Source: Chelonoidis abingdonii
Taxonomy: Eukaryota > Chordata > Testudines > Testudinidae
DNA: 64,000 nucleotides
Assembly: GCF_003597395.2 (NCBI RefSeq)
Contig: NC_133770.1
Span: 5,948,038-6,012,037, forward strand
Direction: 5' to 3'
Shown here: piece by piece, positions 1 through 10,799 of the stretch
Layout: the number at the start of each line of letters is the position of its first letter
How positions within the stretch are numbered: the stretch's first letter is position 1
Program-made: the position numbers and the translations under genes
The notes under the pieces: generated by a model
The model's database searches: none
What the model was told of the DNA's origin: nothing
The model's input: only the letters and a program-made list of their open reading frames with translations

Positions 1-350
1 GAACCAAACACCTGACCAGAGGACCAATCAGGAAACAAGATTTTTCAAATCTCAAGGGAGGGAAGTTTTGGGTGTGTGTTCTTTGTCTTGTTCTGTAACA
101 AGGCCAAGAATTCCCTGTGGTTGGCAGCCATAGAGTAACTTGAAGGGACAGAACCCTGTAGAGGCCTGCAGGACCTTCCTTAGGAAAATCAGGAGTGGCA
201 GGAATAGCTGGTCCTAGTGCTTGGGGTATTTACTAACAAAGTGTCTCAACATTCCCTTCAGAGTCTCATTAAATTGCTCCACTAGGCCACCTGTCTGGAG
301 GTAGAACACTGAGGTTTTCAGGGACATGATCTTCAGAAGGGAGCCTAATG
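1..350 (-). mobile_element. gypsy-type (Ty3-like) LTR retrotransposon, integrase remnant
   Basis: Read on the minus strand, this stretch gives a conceptual translation typical of the C-terminal half of a gypsy Pol integrase: a GLVEQFNETLK core (usual family form GLVERFN.TLK) near 270-290, followed by a run matching the usual 'STGFSPFELLYG' region as STGFCPFKLLYG. At least one in-frame stop interrupts it, and the window edge truncates it on the left. It is a dead copy. The gag-like piece lies directly upstream on the same strand, so the two belong to one element that has lost protease, reverse transcriptase and RNase H. Family placement is from memory of reptile and fish gypsy elements; the subfamily is not determined. 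Confidence 0.7.
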
Positions 351-354
351 TGCA

Positions 355-802
355 CATCAACTGGAAGGCAAACCTTACTTGTTTCCAGCCCGTAGCCTCC
401 TCTAAATCCAGGCTACGGTAGGCCTGCCTGTGCCAGATCAGTCAAGTGTGGAACTAAAAAGGCCACTGCTCAGAGGGCCACAGAGATGCTAGTGCTACTC
501 TCTCAAATGTAACTAAAAAGACCTTGGGATTATCGTCTGGTGCCATCTTGGTTAGCTTCACAGATACAGGTGGGGGTGTAACCCACTGGCCTTCTGTGGG
601 AGTATAGGGCCAACGCTATCTGTTGTATCATTTCCTTGAGTAACTCCTGCTGCTGGGTCTTCAGTCCCCTCAGCAGCTGTTGTGTGGTTTGAACTTGCTG
701 TCGGGTAGCCCACGGCTGCAGCAATTGCTGGAGTTGTTGTTGCTGAGCCCCATGCTGCTGTCGCATGTTCGCTAACCATTTACACCACTGTTCAGGTTCC
801 AT
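355..802 (-). pseudogene. gag-like remnant of the same LTR retrotransposon
   Basis: A minus-strand reading frame opens at 802 (MEPEQW start) and stays open to 530 (90 codons). It is very rich in Gln (QQQQLQQLL run) and looks like the N-terminal coiled-coil part of vertebrate gypsy Gag. Past the stop, similarity to Gag continues to about 355 in short open pieces (a 'VFLVTFERVALA' segment and a 'QAYRSL' segment), as in the SCAN-like middle of these Gags. It then passes straight into integrase sequence, which implies an internal deletion of most of pol. Another + strand frame at 765-1007 is not supported as a gene. Confidence 0.6.
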
Positions 803-1330
803 CTTGCTCAGAACTGCTAAGCTCAGTATGCACCCTTGTATCAGGTGTTATGCCTGCATTCTCCACCCCTTGAGGTGGGTGAGGGACCCTCTGGGCTGCT
901 CACAGAGTCCTTCCCTACTTGTGACATACAAGGGATTCTCCAAACAAAAAGGTTCTTTCCAATCTTTTGGTCACCCCTTTGAGGTTCAGCTTATCTGCAG
1001 CTTTTAGTGTCCTTGATTAGGGTTAGGGTTGCCTCCAGTCCCTTTTTGGTACCCCCCACTTTATACCAGGTCCTTGAAGTCTCAGGGGAAGAAGGGTCTG
1101 CAAATGTCTTCCTCTTTGCTGCTCTATCCTTGTAGGCCATTTTCTCCAAGCCCTCTGCCCTAGTCATTCCCTAGTTTTCTCCTAGTCACATCCCCTTCCT
1201 GTGGTAGGTGTTCCCTTTTTAAGATTCCTCCTTCTGGGCACAGCAAGTCTTGCAGGTGTGTCTGGATAGTGCTGGCTGAGCCCATAAGAGCTCGCTGGCC
1301 TCCTCTCTACTAGAACGTGGGCGCGCTACC
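803..1330 (-). mobile_element. probable leader/LTR portion of the gypsy remnant
   Basis: This lies just 5' (minus strand) of the gag start, where an untranslated leader and a 5' LTR are expected. I could not identify a convincing TG...CA pair, primer-binding site or target duplication, and the outer border at 1330 is a guess. Two and a half TTAGGG units at 1017-1030 are probably fortuitous. Confidence 0.3.
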
Positions 1331-4300
1331 TCACGCATGTCCTGTGGAGTACCTGTTCTGTGATAGACAGAAAGCTTCAGTTCAAGGCTGTCTCTCTGGT
1401 TGCTTTTGTCAGGCAGCTGTGTTTCTTAAAAGAGTATATATGAACATGAGTACGGTGACTAAATAAGCTTCAAAAATACAGTTAAAACACATATATATAA
1501 AATCAGAGCAAAGCAGCAACTGCTTCTTTCAGGGCCCCGGGACCTTCCATTCTAAGCATGTCACAAGTTTCAAATTGTTCGGCTCTGGTTGGTATCATTG
1601 CCACGTATATGATTTTTGTGTCTGCTTTAATTTGCCATTTTCTCGCACAAGGCAACTACCTCAGCACCATTAGTATGTCACATAACACCATATTCTGATA
1701 GTTGTGAAGAACCACAGGCTGACTAAAGCGTGGGGGCACTGTGGGACAAAATACAGACAGAGGGCTTGCAAATGTCAGGGCCAGGATGGTCTTGAGAAGG
1801 AACAAAATGAATAAAGACACTGGGCCAAAAGGGTATAGAGCAGAGAGAGACAGAAATACAGGCACCTCTGTGCTACACACTATTATTTAGTATTCTTGGT
1901 GCTGACCAAATAAGGTGCTTGGTGCTGCACAGCACACAGAAAGGAGTGCCTGCCCCAAGGAATTTACAGTCCAAGGCCTCAATCCTGCTAACACTTATTC
2001 ATGTGCTTAACTTTAAGTATGTGAAGAGCCTAAGTGATGTCTCATATGCTTGAAGTTATTATCACCACCTCTCCTGATGTTCTAAATCTCAGAACTTTTG
2101 GTGTTTTTCTTAAGGCCCCAGTTCCTGGGAATAAAGAAAATCTGAGCTTTATTTAACTAAATTATTTATTTATTGGGTTAAGAATTTTTCAGCCCTTTTG
2201 ATTGTGGAGAAAAGCTTGAAAAAGTGAAACCTACAGACTCAAAAACCAGAAAGCAATTCAAAAGAACCTCAGATATTTTTTTAATAATCTCATGATTTTT
2301 GAATATTTGGTGTTGGCAATACTGAATTAAGCACATGCATAAGTGTTTGCAGAGCTTAACAGAAGATGAGGCACACTAGGAAATTCAGAGGTAAACGTGA
2401 CTTTTTTTTAACTAAATCTATGTCTTGTGGTTAAATACTAATCCCAATATTATGTTTATTCACCACACAAAATCTTGCTGCACTATTTTTCCATATGCAC
2501 AAGAGACTGACAGGAGAATCATGAGAACAAAGTGTTATCACCTGAATACATTTTAAAACTCTGTATTCATTTTTTTATTGATAGAGTTTTTATACAAAGA
2601 GAGAAAATGAGACCAGGCTCTGGAAACAGAGAGAGAAAGCAAGTGGGGGAAATGAAAGCAGCTAGAGACACAGAACTGTTGCAGCAGTCAGAAAACATGT
2701 CCAGAGTCTGAGGTCAATCAACCAGGTGTAAATCCACAATAACTCCATTAACTTCAATGGAGACCACAATAACTACATTAACTTCAATGGAAATACACAG
2801 ACAGTAGTAACAGATTAGAATATGGCCTTAGAAGAAAAGGCATATTTTTAAACCATAAAAAAAGAACATAAAATATTCACCAGACAGATCCTGGTAAAAA
2901 TATTTTACCTCTGATTCAGCAAGCTATTCTGTAGGAGTCCAATATTAACCCATGAGTACAATCAACTGGACACAACAGTAACAATTGCTATCTCCTGCAT
3001 GTCATCAACTCTCCTTATTTTATTGCAATCGATAAACATGATAATTGGTGTTAATCTTAAAGCCCTTGCTTCCCGAGTCACGCGAATATACGAGACCCTC
3101 AGCTGTCATGGCTGCAGAAAAGAACTTGAAAATGTGACTGAAGTGCAACCTAAGACTAAAAAAACTGAAGGCAAATATGGAGAATCCAATTTTTTTTTTA
3201 AAATCTCATGATTTTTTAGTCAATCTAATGACTAGGGTTTGACTCATGATTTTTAAATCTCTGGGGTTGGCAGCACTGCTCCTATTATGCAAGCACATAT
3301 GGTTTCAAAGTTCAATACAAATCTGTCTAATAATACCAGTGACTACACAGTACAGTTAGGACAACAGCCCTATGCTGGCCATACCTCAGCAGTTTGTCTG
3401 GTAGATGTTGTCTTTAGTGAATATTGTTTAATTCATTTTAGATAAGGCATCTAATGGCCTTCAGGCACAGAGCGCTAGCGTAACTGTGCGAGCTGATTCC
3501 CGTACAAAGTCCCTTTGAAGTCTATGGGACTCCACATGAATGCAGGATTCTGCAAAAACAGGGCTCATTGGAGGATTGATGCCTAAAATATTAAAAAGTC
3601 GAGTTAACAAAGTAACAGATAATGATGTTCTACTTACAGCCCAGCCAAAGTGACAACAATAAATTCCCTTATGTACTGGCTTAATGGTTTGCAGGAGCAG
3701 AATCTACATGCACACAGGATCAAGCTCTTAATAATTATTGCTGGTTAAATAGTAGTAAAAATATTATCAGATGTTGACAAATGTTATTTATTAAGTAAAT
3801 TATTCATATTAAATCAGCTATAAAGATGAGCAAATACTTCAAAAAGTGAGTTGTCAAATAACAACAAATACCAGCATCACGTTATATATTTGAGCAGTTG
3901 CCTATGATTCCAACTCTGCAAACACACATGTGCTTAAGTACCACAAGCAGCACCTATTAGGGGGCCTAATGGTGACGTTATACAGACCAGAGAAAAACAT
4001 GGTTTAACTAGCAGATCCCAGGCTGGGTTCTTCACACTAACTGAAGAAACAACTTTGCATTCATAAATTGAATACATTTCATCTAGAAATTATTGAGACG
4101 TTAACTACAGAAGCCCATAATCCCTTTTTCAAGAGTCACTTTTCAGAATGAGTTGACTAACTTGTAAGGGAAAGTTTTGTTAGTGACACCACACAAGTGA
4201 AAGACAGTACTATATCATCCTAGAAAAGAATGATGCAGAGTCTTTTCTCATGCATGAGCCTATTTCAAAGAAGCAACACCTAACTGCTTTACTGCTTAGC

Positions 4301-4905
4301 CTAAATGAACCTGCTGGCTTACCTCAGACTTCCTTTTTATCACCCCACAGATATTAGAGGCAGACCCTGGGCAGAACACAGGTGGAGACTTACCTCAGCT
4401 TCTTGTTAGTCCCAATAAAAGGAGAGAGCAGGCAGCCTCCCTCCCCCTAGGGAAATCAAAGACCCAGCTGTACTAGCAGAGCAATAGGGCATATACTGAG
4501 GGAATACTGCATCAGGTAAGAGGATTAATAAATTCTACTGTATGGATTTATTTTAGAAAAATAATTTATTAAAAGTTAGGGTTACTTTCATACCCCTATA
4601 ACCACCAATGGGGGATTTAAAAATGCATCCTCCTAAGCCTGATTGAAAAGTCCCTTAATTTAAGAGATCCCCAAAGGCAAAATACAGTTGAACTAAAACA
4701 TTTGAATTGGATAGGTTCAAACACAGTGTAGTCTACTGGGAATACAGGCAGCCTAAGACAACATAGGCTAAAGTCCCTTTTGGTGGCATATCCACTGTCC
4801 TTGACACACTTTGCTTGCTCCTGCTTCTTAACAAAACCAGTATCCAGGACTCTTTTCAGCTCTGCTCTTGTATAACTACTATCATGGCTAGTGTTTAAGT
4901 GGCTA
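1331..4905. other. upstream non-genic DNA with short dispersed repeats
   Basis: No coding exon is recognisable. About 1912-2060 resembles an old amniote interspersed repeat (phrases such as 'aatttacagtccaa' and 'catgtgcttaactttaag'). 2280-2325 and 3203-3285 share the motif CTCATGATTTTT followed by a GGTGTTGGCA / GGGGTTGGCA block, so both are copies of one dispersed repeat. 2730-2792 holds a direct duplication of a unit reading CACAATAACTMCATTAACTT. The remaining open frames are short and have no recognisable domain. Confidence 0.5.
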
Positions 4906-4913
4906 GACAGTAG
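4906..4913. repeat. target-site duplication, left copy (GACAGTAG)
   Basis: This 8-bp sequence is repeated exactly at 5032-5039, on the other side of the MITE at 4914-5031. An 8-bp duplication is the hAT signature. Confidence 0.85.
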
Positions 4914-5031
4914 TAGGGTGACCAGAAGTTGTGATTTTATAGGGACAGCCCTGATATTTGGGGCTTTTTTTATATGGGCTATTACCTCCCACCCCATCCC
5001 GATTTTTCTCACTTGCTATCTGGTCACCCTA
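4914..5031. mobile_element. 118-bp hAT-type MITE
   Basis: The element starts TAGGGTGACCAGA and ends TCTGGTCACCCTA, a perfect 13-bp terminal inverted repeat. The GACAGTAG duplication flanks it exactly. It contains no coding capacity. I recognise the sequence type as one common in turtle genomes, from memory. A 131-codon minus-strand frame that runs through it is not a gene. Confidence 0.9.
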
Positions 5032-5039
5032 GACAGTAG

Positions 5040-7482
5040 ACACCAGAACAGATACAATCAATTGAGCTGCCTATGGGTAGATGATTTGGTGCCGATCATG
5101 CAAACATTTATGCATGAGTGTGGGACTATGCACGTGTACTAACCAGTTCAGTAGGATTGCTCACGTGGATAGTTACTTGCATGCATATGTGCATACAAGA
5201 TTAGGACCTTGTTGCTTCCTGTATATTATTTGGATCTTCCCTGCCATGACCTCATACGAGGAAAACTAATATGGGAAACTCCCTCTAGCCAAGCCCCTTG
5301 TAGCTGGGCTGAGATTGTAAACTATGAACATCATTCTGTGTGTGTTACAATTACTTTCTCTGCTTAATCATTCTTTTTGGCTGCTATCCCTAACAAACCA
5401 TACTCAACCATGTATTATCTACATACTAACAGTCACCACACAACAGCATATTAAGTAATTGATTTGTGATTATTTAATTAATTTTACACAATATCCAATT
5501 AACAACTAACAATAGACACCACTGAATGCTATCTGACAAGTATATTGAACAGATTGTGTTGTATTGAATATTGTATGGCATATTGCAGCACTTTCAGCTG
5601 GATCAAATCCCAAATTTGGAGGTTGTTTTAAAAAAAAGTCTTCGTGCAAATTTAAATTTCAGACAATAATATTATAATTTAAACAACCCTCTGCCCCTAC
5701 TACAGCCCAAATAAATTTGTTAGTCTCTAAGTTGCCACAAGGACTCCTCGGTTTTTTTGCTAAATAATCTGATCACTAGAAAATGCAAATATACAAGGGA
5801 AAGTAAGTAAAAACTAGAGAGAAAGTAGAGCAAGATTAGATTTGAAAAGTTCCTTGTTCTAAGAATTTCAGATGCTAAGGCAGAAGTAAATATAAACTTA
5901 TCTTTAATAAATTATTATTTCTAATATTTTTATTAATAAAAGTTAAATTACTTCTGGCTTTCGCAGGGCATCCTATCTTCTCTATGTCTATGTTTTAGGC
6001 CTTAATCCAGTGAGTTGCTCCACATGGGTTCTCTTTACCATTGACTTAAATGCCTTTTACCCCAATCCTGCACAAATTCACATGCATGTTTAACTGTAAG
6101 AATTATGCCCTAACACTGCCATGAGTTTCATGTATGGTGGCTCTTCACTTAAATCAACATGACTATGTGTGCGCACAGGTCTTCCATGCAGAACTTGCTG
6201 CAGGTAATGGTGTAAGACTCACTGTAGTAAAGTTAAGCATGTGTGTAAGTGTTTGCAGAATTGGGGCCTATGTGTGTAAATATTAAGCATATGTGTAAGT
6301 GTTCACGGGATCAGGGCCTTAGGCCACAAACTTGCAACTTGCTACGTACAAGCAAACCTTTGTACTCATGTGGAGATCCAGTGATGTCCACAAAGGCACA
6401 GCGGTTCACCTGTCTGGGTTCAGAGCATTGCCCTGCAAACTCATTAGGAGGCGACTGTCTGTTTGTCAGTACAGTACTGAGAATGATGTTGTTACTTAAC
6501 AATTAATTGATGATGATTATGGCCGTATCCCTTTCATGATGCATTCAGAGGTAACTGTCCCTTGTACTGTAGATCTTTTATATTGACTAAACAGCATTCA
6601 TTATTTCTTGCTGTTTTTAAAGTAGTTATTGATGAATAAAATTATTTTATTGTGCCTAAGTAGCAGGCTTTATTTTACCATTGCTGTAAAAAATGAAGGA
6701 TAAAATCAAAGAACAATATAATACAGCGTCTATAATATAAACATTGCAGTTGCTGTGCAAGTGCAGGAGAACCAGCAAGCAAAAATGACTCATCTGCTTT
6801 TATTATCCAAGCTGATTGAAATGCAAAACAAACATAAATAGTGAAAAATAAGACCTTGATTCTGCAATAAGCTCAATGGAGCTGCAATGGGGCTATGTCA
6901 GGATATGAGAGCCTCCCCATCCATTCATAGCTTTGTGTAATTTAACTCAAGAAGGGAAAATTATGATAACCTAATCCGATCTCCATTTTATACAGACCAT
7001 AAGATTTCACCAAGTGATTCCTTCATCAAGCCCATAACTCCTGTTGTGCTAGAGCATATCTTTTAGAAAAACAACCAGTCTTGACAAGTGGTGCTCATTG
7101 TGGGATAGGGATCTAATTTAAATTCCTTCTGTAATTTAAGAATCAGAGACCAATATGGTTCAATGGTTCGTGCCAGAGATCAGGAAATTCTGAATAGTAC
7201 TGCTGGCTTTCCCACTAGATTCATGGCTGACGTGTCCAGCTCAACTAGAAGTTACAGTCTTGAGGCAGGAATTACTGGGTGAAATGCAATAGCTTGTGAT
7301 ATGCAGGATATCAGACAAAATGAGCATAATGAGTCCCTTCTGGCCTTAGATTCTGACATGTCATTGAATCTCTCTGCCCCAACTTCCCTGTCTGTAAAAT
7401 TGGAATAATACATGCCTTTCTGGTGTGCTGAGGATTGATTAATGTTTGTAATCATGTTGAACATAATGTGTTATGTATGAGA
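5040..7482. other. upstream non-genic DNA, mostly AT-rich
   Basis: 5711-5758 matches, on the minus strand, the end of the repeat found at 7483-7597 (shared CTAAGTTGCCACAAGGACTC versus GTCCTGTGGCACCTTATAGA). 6040-6325 looks like an old amniote interspersed repeat, with internally repeated phrases such as AAGCATGTGTGTAAGTGTTT and AAGCATATGTGTAAGTGTTC, each followed within about 20 bases by GGGGCCTA or AGGGCCTTA. 7375-7440 resembles a MIR tail. No exon was identified. Confidence 0.45.
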
Positions 7483-7597
7483 GGGGTAACTGTCTTAGTC
7501 TGGATCTGTAAAAAGAGTCCTGTGGCACCTTATAGACTAACAGATGTATTGGATCATAAGCTTTCACAGGTGAATACCCACTTCGTCAGATGTATGT
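7483..7597 (+). repeat. interspersed repeat, turtle-type (GTGGCACCTTATAGAC family)
   Basis: The stretch contains the consecutive landmarks GTCCTGTGGCACCTTATAGA, GCTTTCACAGGTGAATACCC and CACTTCGTCAGATG. I know this as a high-copy reptile repeat, but I do not know its class with certainty. A reverse-oriented partial copy lies at 5711-5758. The 81-codon frame through it is not a gene. Confidence 0.6.
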
Positions 7598-7726
7598 TTT
7601 ACATGCACTACATGCATCTGACTCTTTGTCATGATGTGTTATGCAAGTACTACGTATTTTTTTTGTTAATAAGAAGCTAAGATGCTAACATAGGTAAAGA
7701 AATGTACTTGATAAAAATAGTAGACA

Positions 7727-7870
7727 AGGTGGGTGAGGTGTAATATCTTTTATTGGAGCAACTTCTGTTGGTGGGAGACACAAGCTCTCAATCTTACACA
7801 GAGCTCTGAAAGCTTGTCTTTCTCACCACCTTGTGTCTAATATCCTGGGACCAACTCGGCTACAACACTT
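7727..7870 (+). repeat. interspersed repeat, copy 1 of a family also at 20364
   Basis: GGGTGAGGTGTAATATCTTT, TTATTGGAGCAACTTCTGTT and AGAGCTCTGAAAGCTTGT are closely matched at 20364-20450. These are two independent insertions of the same short interspersed repeat, one upstream of SETD2 and one in intron 1. Confidence 0.65.
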
Positions 7871-8639
7871 GAGAAAAATGTTTTTTTAACCTGTGTCCTG
7901 TGGTGCCGCTTGACTCTGCATGAGAAGACTACCATGTCCACTGACTAATAAGCCCACCCACAGGAGTGACTTGTAGTATCACAGCCTTCAAATGCACTAG
8001 TCTACCTTGTCCTGTAAACTGGGGGCAAGCTGTGCAATGGCTACTCGAGAGGAGGGAGATCAAGTAAAAGTAACAGCGCTGTGGATGGAGGTAAATAAAG
8101 TGCTGTAATGATTATGCAAATTCTCAGAAAATCTATAGAAGACAAAAATACAGCCCTTGGGCTGGGGAAATCACTGCGTGTTTATATCCATGGAACAGGT
8201 ACTTGAAGGGGGAGAGGGCACTGCTTCTAGTTCCCAAATGTAAAAAAAAAGGCTGTAAACTACTCATCCGGGAAGAAAAACCTCATCTTCAATGCAAGCC
8301 CCAAACCAACAAAACAGACACGTCTCCTTTAATAGTGAGCTTCCTGCTCCATGTTTGTTTCCACGACATGAAATTGCTTCTTTACCTTGCAGAGAAGGAG
8401 CAGCAGCTTGCATTTATGGCAGTTGCTTGCTTTGGGGCCTTATCGCTGTTTCTCTCGCGCTCTGTATTTTCTGTTACTCTCGTAGTAGGAAGTAGATGAG
8501 TTACAGTTTCCGTTTGTGTTTCAGAGCAGGAGGAGGAGGGAGCGAGGAAGAAGCCTCTAAGCTCAGCCACCGCTAAAGAGCAAAAATACAGTATAAGGGG
8601 AAAGGGAGAGCTATTAAAAAATATAATCCACTTTTAACT
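7871..8639. other. upstream flank of the SETD2 promoter, nothing identified
   Basis: Base composition rises gradually toward the CpG island. The 98- and 67-codon frames on + and the 62-codon frame on - overlap each other and show no recognisable domain. No gene is called. Confidence 0.4.
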
Positions 8640-9361
8640 CCCAGAACTACATCATAAGGGTCTCTGAACCCCCCACCCCTTCCTCCAGGGAATCGGATCG
8701 AACAGCTAGAGCAGAAGAGGAGCAGAAACCGAATCAGCGACGGGGGAGACACGTTCGTCCACGTCTAAACTTGAGGATTTACAGTTACTGAGGGAAGGAG
8801 GTTTCAGTTGGGTTGATTTTTTATTTTTTTATTGTATTGCTTGGCTGGATTATTTCATTGGGAAGAAGAGTGGCTCCTTTTTGGGGTGGGGCCTGGATCT
8901 CCGTGGAGGACACAGCCCACCCCGCTCTCTCCACCACCCCGGCAAGGCGATCGCTTTTGGAGGGAGAGGATTATTGCTAATTATAAATTGGCTTCTTTCT
9001 GCCCCCTCCCCCCGCGGGATGGAGGGGAGCCCCATGGCCTGGGCAGCAGCAGCAAGTTCCTGAGGCTGATTTCTGTGCATGGGAAGCGTTTTGTTGGCTG
9101 CAAGGGGGTGGCCGGAGGAGAATCAGCCCTGAGACACCCTCCTACCACCAGAAACTCCTCGCCGCCGGGACAGTCCCTGGTGCCCGTTGTGGTGTCCCCA
9201 TCCCCGGGGAGGAAGAGGAGGATGTGAAGGAGGCAGCCGGGGCAGGAGAGCGCGCACCCCCGACCCCCCCAGCCCCGGAGGTGGTTTGGTGTCTCTGGTG
9301 CCTGGGGACCCGGAGGAGCAGAGCGGGGGGGGGGTTGTTTAACACCCTCCCCACACTCTCT

Positions 9362-9403
9362 ATGCGGGGCGGGGGCTGCTCGGATCCTCGCTGCTGCTGC
9401 TGA
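9362..9403 (+). CDS. in-frame upstream ORF in the SETD2 leader (13 codons)
   Basis: ATG at 9362 opens a 13-codon frame (Gly/Cys-rich) that ends in TGA at 9401-9403, immediately followed by an in-frame TAG at 9404-9406. It lies in the same frame as the SETD2 ATG at 9422, with only 15 bases between the second stop and that ATG. It is seen only as sequence; whether the transcript starts upstream of 9362 is unknown. If it does, the uORF would affect start selection. It also shows that no N-terminal extension is available upstream of 9422 in this frame. Confidence 0.4.
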   Translation: MRGGGCSDPRCCC

Positions 9404-9421
9404 TAGCGGGGGAGGCCGAAG

Positions 9422-9459
9422 ATGGGGGATTTTTATGATCCGGAACATCCCACCCCTGA
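9422..9459 (+). CDS. SETD2: SETD2 coding exon 1 (N-terminus)
   Basis: This encodes the 12-residue start MGDFYDPEHPTP plus two bases of a Glu codon, then a donor GAGTAAGT at 9458-9465 (GT at 9460-9461). The start context is good, with A at -3 and G at +4. From memory, human SETD2 has 11 further residues (MKQLQPQPPPK) before this Met. Here the codon just before the ATG is Lys as in human, but a TAG at 9404-9406 blocks any in-frame upstream start, so this species should begin at the Met equivalent to human residue 12. The exon ends in phase 2. It was too short to show as a long open frame and was found by matching the protein N-terminus. Confidence 0.92.
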
Positions 9460-9535
9460 GTAAGTATTGAATTTCCCCACCCCTCGCCGCAGGCCGGCTC
9501 ACGGGGGGGGCACCCACACACCTGAATTGGCCTGC

Positions 9536-9806
9536 TGGGGGGGGGGGGGGCTTACCCCAGGGCCAGGTAACCCCCCCCAGGGGCCAGGCCTGCTCGTGGG
9601 GTTACCCCCCCCAGGGGCCAGGCCTGCTCCCCTCGCCCCCCGGGCCAGGCCTGCTCGTGGGGTTACCCCCCCAGGGGCCAGGCCTGCTCGGGGTTCGCCT
9701 CCAGGGGCCAGGCCTGCTCATGGGGTTAACCCCCCCCCCACCCGGCCCAGGCCTGCTCGGGGTTCGCCCCCAGGCGACAGGCCGGGGGGGGGGTTAACCC
9801 CCGGCT
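9536..9806 (+). repeat. minisatellite just inside intron 1
   Basis: There are about six to seven degenerate copies of a unit of roughly 30 to 35 bases, built around CAGGGGCCAGGCCTGCTC and separated by TGGGGTTACCCCCC-type spacers. Runs of G (9539-9550) and C flank the units. It begins about 75 bases after the exon 1 donor. It is likely to be length-variable and hard to sequence. The 161-codon frame at 9467-9952 is a by-product of the repetitiveness. Confidence 0.85.
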
Positions 9807-10084
9807 GGGGGGAGGGAAAATGGTTCCCTGAGCGGGCTGGGTCCGGCCTGTGGGGCCTGGCGCGGGAAGGGCACCCGAGGCGGCGGCGCGGGCAGGTGCG
9901 CGCGGGGCTGGAGCGGGACTTGTGGGCCTGTCGGAGCTGGCGGGAGGGTTAGGCCGCGCATCCGCGGCCTCGAGTGAGAGCCCGTCCCGGGAAAGCAACG
10001 GCTGAGCCTGGGAGGGGTGTAGTGTGGGGGCGGCGAGGAGCCCACAGCCAAGGACAGGCTCCGCTTGTGGGGAGGGCGCAGGGC

Positions 10085-10360
10085 GGGTCATTCTCCTTGT
10101 CAGCCCCCGGGGGTGTACGGTGGGGGGTGGGACTGGGGGTCACGCTCCCTGCCCCCCACGCCCAGGGGTCTGTTTGGAGGGCTCGCTCTCCTTGCCACCC
10201 CTCCACCCGCCAGTCTGGGGGGGGAAGGCAGGGTGGGTCACTCTCCCCGTCAGCCCCTGAGAGTGTATGGGGGGGGGGTGGGGATTGCTCTCCCTGTCAG
10301 CCCCAGGTGTGAAGGGGGGCAGGCTGGGGGGGGTCACTCTCCCTGCCACTTACCGCTCTC
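10085..10360 (+). repeat. second degenerate tandem repeat in the CpG island
   Basis: Five or so imperfect copies of a unit of about 50 bases contain GGGTCACTCTCCCTGTCAGC-like blocks (near 10085, 10137, 10235, 10285 and 10330), alternating with G runs. Overlapping proline/glycine-rich frames on both strands here come from the repeat and are not genes. Confidence 0.65.
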
Positions 10361-10799
10361 CCAGTGAGGCTCTTTCTCCACTTTTTTGTGTGTGGATGAT
10401 TAAATGGCTCCTCTCCCTGCCTGCTCCTTTGTGAATCGTCCCCAGTTCCCTTAGGGATGGGTACCAGGTTGGGACTGCGGCTCTGGCCAGGTAGGTGAAC
10501 ATGGCATTCTCAGAGAAATACTGAAGTTGAACTAAAGCCATGTTGTGCCCCTGCCCCATTTTCTAGCTGAAGGGAAAAACGGTCAATGAGATACAAGGCT
10601 GAGGAGGGGACAGACTAATGGCTGATGTTTGTTTGTTTTTCTCTCTGCCAGGGATTTTCACCAAAATATACACACACAACAAGCAGCATGTCAGGGCTGC
10701 TGGTTTCATCGCCTCTTGGAGAAGGTGGTTCAGTAGCTAATAGTGTTTTTCATCTTCTTCCTCAACAGTCTAACAGTTAGCTGCTGGTCCTGAATAATA

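Larger units (their letters stand above)
8640..10360 (+). promoter_or_regulatory. CpG island / SETD2 promoter and first-exon region
   Basis: There is a sharp change from AT-rich flanks to strongly G+C-rich sequence with many CpG dinucleotides, covering the 5' UTR, coding exon 1 and the first 900 bases of intron 1. No TATA box is apparent at a sensible place, as expected for a housekeeping chromatin gene. The transcription start cannot be fixed from sequence. The 5' UTR contains several upstream ATGs (for example at 9019, 9033 and 9362), so translation control through the leader is possible. The island is not balanced: downstream of exon 1 it consists largely of tandem repeats and G/C homopolymer runs. 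Confidence 0.8.

Noticed and set aside
1013..1030. Telomere-like TTAGGG units
   Set aside because: Only about two and a half units, within a retrotransposon leader; too short to be an interstitial telomeric tract.
4617..5012. 131-codon minus-strand frame
   Set aside because: It runs through the MITE at 4914-5031 and has no domain or conserved look.
8981..9517. 178-codon minus-strand frame in the CpG island
   Set aside because: It is Pro/Arg-rich, in G+C-rich DNA where stops are rare, and overlaps SETD2 exon 1 antisense. No recognisable protein.
9467..9952. 161-codon + strand frame in intron 1
   Set aside because: It is made of the minisatellite units (repeated GARPARG-type peptides) and lies after the exon 1 donor.
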